Below, piece by piece: positions 5,543 through 5,917 of a stretch of 5,917 bases of DNA. Below the pieces are notes generated by a model that had not been told where the DNA came from, made no database searches, and worked only from the letters and a program-made list of their open reading frames with translations. Within the stretch, counting starts at the first letter, position 1, and each line of letters opens with the position of its first letter. The position numbers and the translations under genes are program-made. The stretch is from positions 1-5,917 of the forward strand of contig JACRCJ010000010.1 of assembly GCA_016219075.1 (NCBI GenBank). Reading direction: 5' to 3'. This DNA comes from Deltaproteobacteria bacterium. GTDB lineage: Bacteria > Desulfobacterota > GWC2-55-46.

Positions 5543-5917
5543 CAGGGTGGCGAAAAGGCGGCGGTGGTGCTGCTGGTGGAAGACAACCAGATGAACAAGA
5601 TACTGGTCAGGGAGATCCTTACCCTCAACGGCTATGCTATCATAGAGGCCAGCAGCGGCACTGAGGCCCTGAAGGTACTCTCCACTCAAAAACCGGACCT
5701 GATACTGATGGACCTGCACCTGCCGGAGATGGACGGCGTAACAGCCACCCGCATTATCAAATCAGATGAGTCTAACAGGTCCATACCCGTGCTCGCGCTT
5801 ACGGCTTCGGCCATGAAAGGCGAGGAGGACAAGATACTCTGCAAGGGGTTCGACGGCTATGTGGCGAAACCCATCGAGGTAAAAAAACTTCTGGCCGCCA
5901 TCACGGCAAACCTCGCC
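5540..5917 (+). CDS. DivK-like single-domain response regulator (3' end outside window)
   Basis: 126 codons are visible and remain open at the window edge. The whole visible protein is a CheY-like receiver: E14/D15 in LLVEDNQMNK form the acidic site, D58 in LILMDLHLPEMDG is the phosphate acceptor, T88 in ALTASAMKGEE the switch residue, and K110 in VAKPIEV the conserved lysine. The EDN-x-x-N start, the D-L-I-L-M-D core and T-A-x-A-M-K-G closely follow the DivK type of receiver, known in alphaproteobacteria as a small protein acting through protein contacts. DivK-type proteins end near residue 125, so this could be almost complete, but an extra output domain beyond the window cannot be excluded. 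Lying downstream of a kinase whose own receivers are degenerate, it is the best candidate to receive that kinase's phosphate (inference). No terminator separates the two genes, but a hairpin array does. Confidence 0.88.
   Translation, partial: MQGGEKAAVVLLVEDNQMNKILVREILTLNGYAIIEASSGTEALKVLSTQKPDLILMDLHLPEMDGVTATRIIKSDESNRSIPVLALTASAMKGEEDKILCKGFDGYVAKPIEVKKLLAAITANLA

Noticed and set aside
5362..5628. An 88-codon minus-strand open frame covering the spacer and the start of the DivK-like gene.
   Set aside because: It overlaps the real receiver gene on the opposite strand, has no domain features, and its C-terminal half is just the hairpin array read backwards.

Overview
The window looks like a piece of a moderately GC-rich Gram-negative bacterial chromosome. 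Heavy use of AGG (Arg) and ATA (Ile) codons, a DNA polymerase I tail at the left edge, and a cluster of membrane sensor kinase and receiver proteins would fit a deltaproteobacterial (Desulfobacterota) or Nitrospirota-type genome. That placement is an impression from style, not a demonstrated assignment.

Layout, all genes on the + strand. (1) Positions 1-143 are the last codons of a family A DNA polymerase gene (polA), cut inside the catalytic HDE motif. (2) A non-coding gap carries a near-consensus sigma-70 promoter (TTGACG-17-TATGAT, 289-317). (3) At 422-988 lies a response regulator with an N-terminal excisionase/MerR-like DNA-binding domain and a C-terminal receiver, followed by a hairpin-plus-T-run terminator. 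(4) The gap 989-1217 also holds a long, imperfect GC-rich hairpin (1070-1116). (5) At 1218-2906 lies a membrane sensor with HAMP, GAF-like and PAS-like regions but no kinase domain. (6) It is joined by a TGATG overlap to a hybrid histidine kinase (2906-5338) with HAMP, HisKA, HATPase and two C-terminal receiver-like domains. (7) The 201-base gap 5339-5539 contains five back-to-back inverted repeats. (8) From 5540 to the window edge runs a DivK-like receiver protein whose 3' end is not in the window.

Working model (inference): the kinase-less sensor and the hybrid kinase form one signalling unit in the inner membrane. The two receivers fused to the kinase both lack the phosphate-accepting aspartate (Gly and Arg stand there), so they cannot relay phosphate in the usual way. 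Phosphate from His316 would then have to go to a separate receiver. The two intact candidates flank the pair: the downstream DivK-like protein and the upstream DNA-binding regulator. The most unusual points are the double pseudo-receiver kinase with its coupled kinase-less partner, and the hairpin array between kinase and DivK-like gene. I see no CRISPR array, tRNA, rRNA or insertion sequence.
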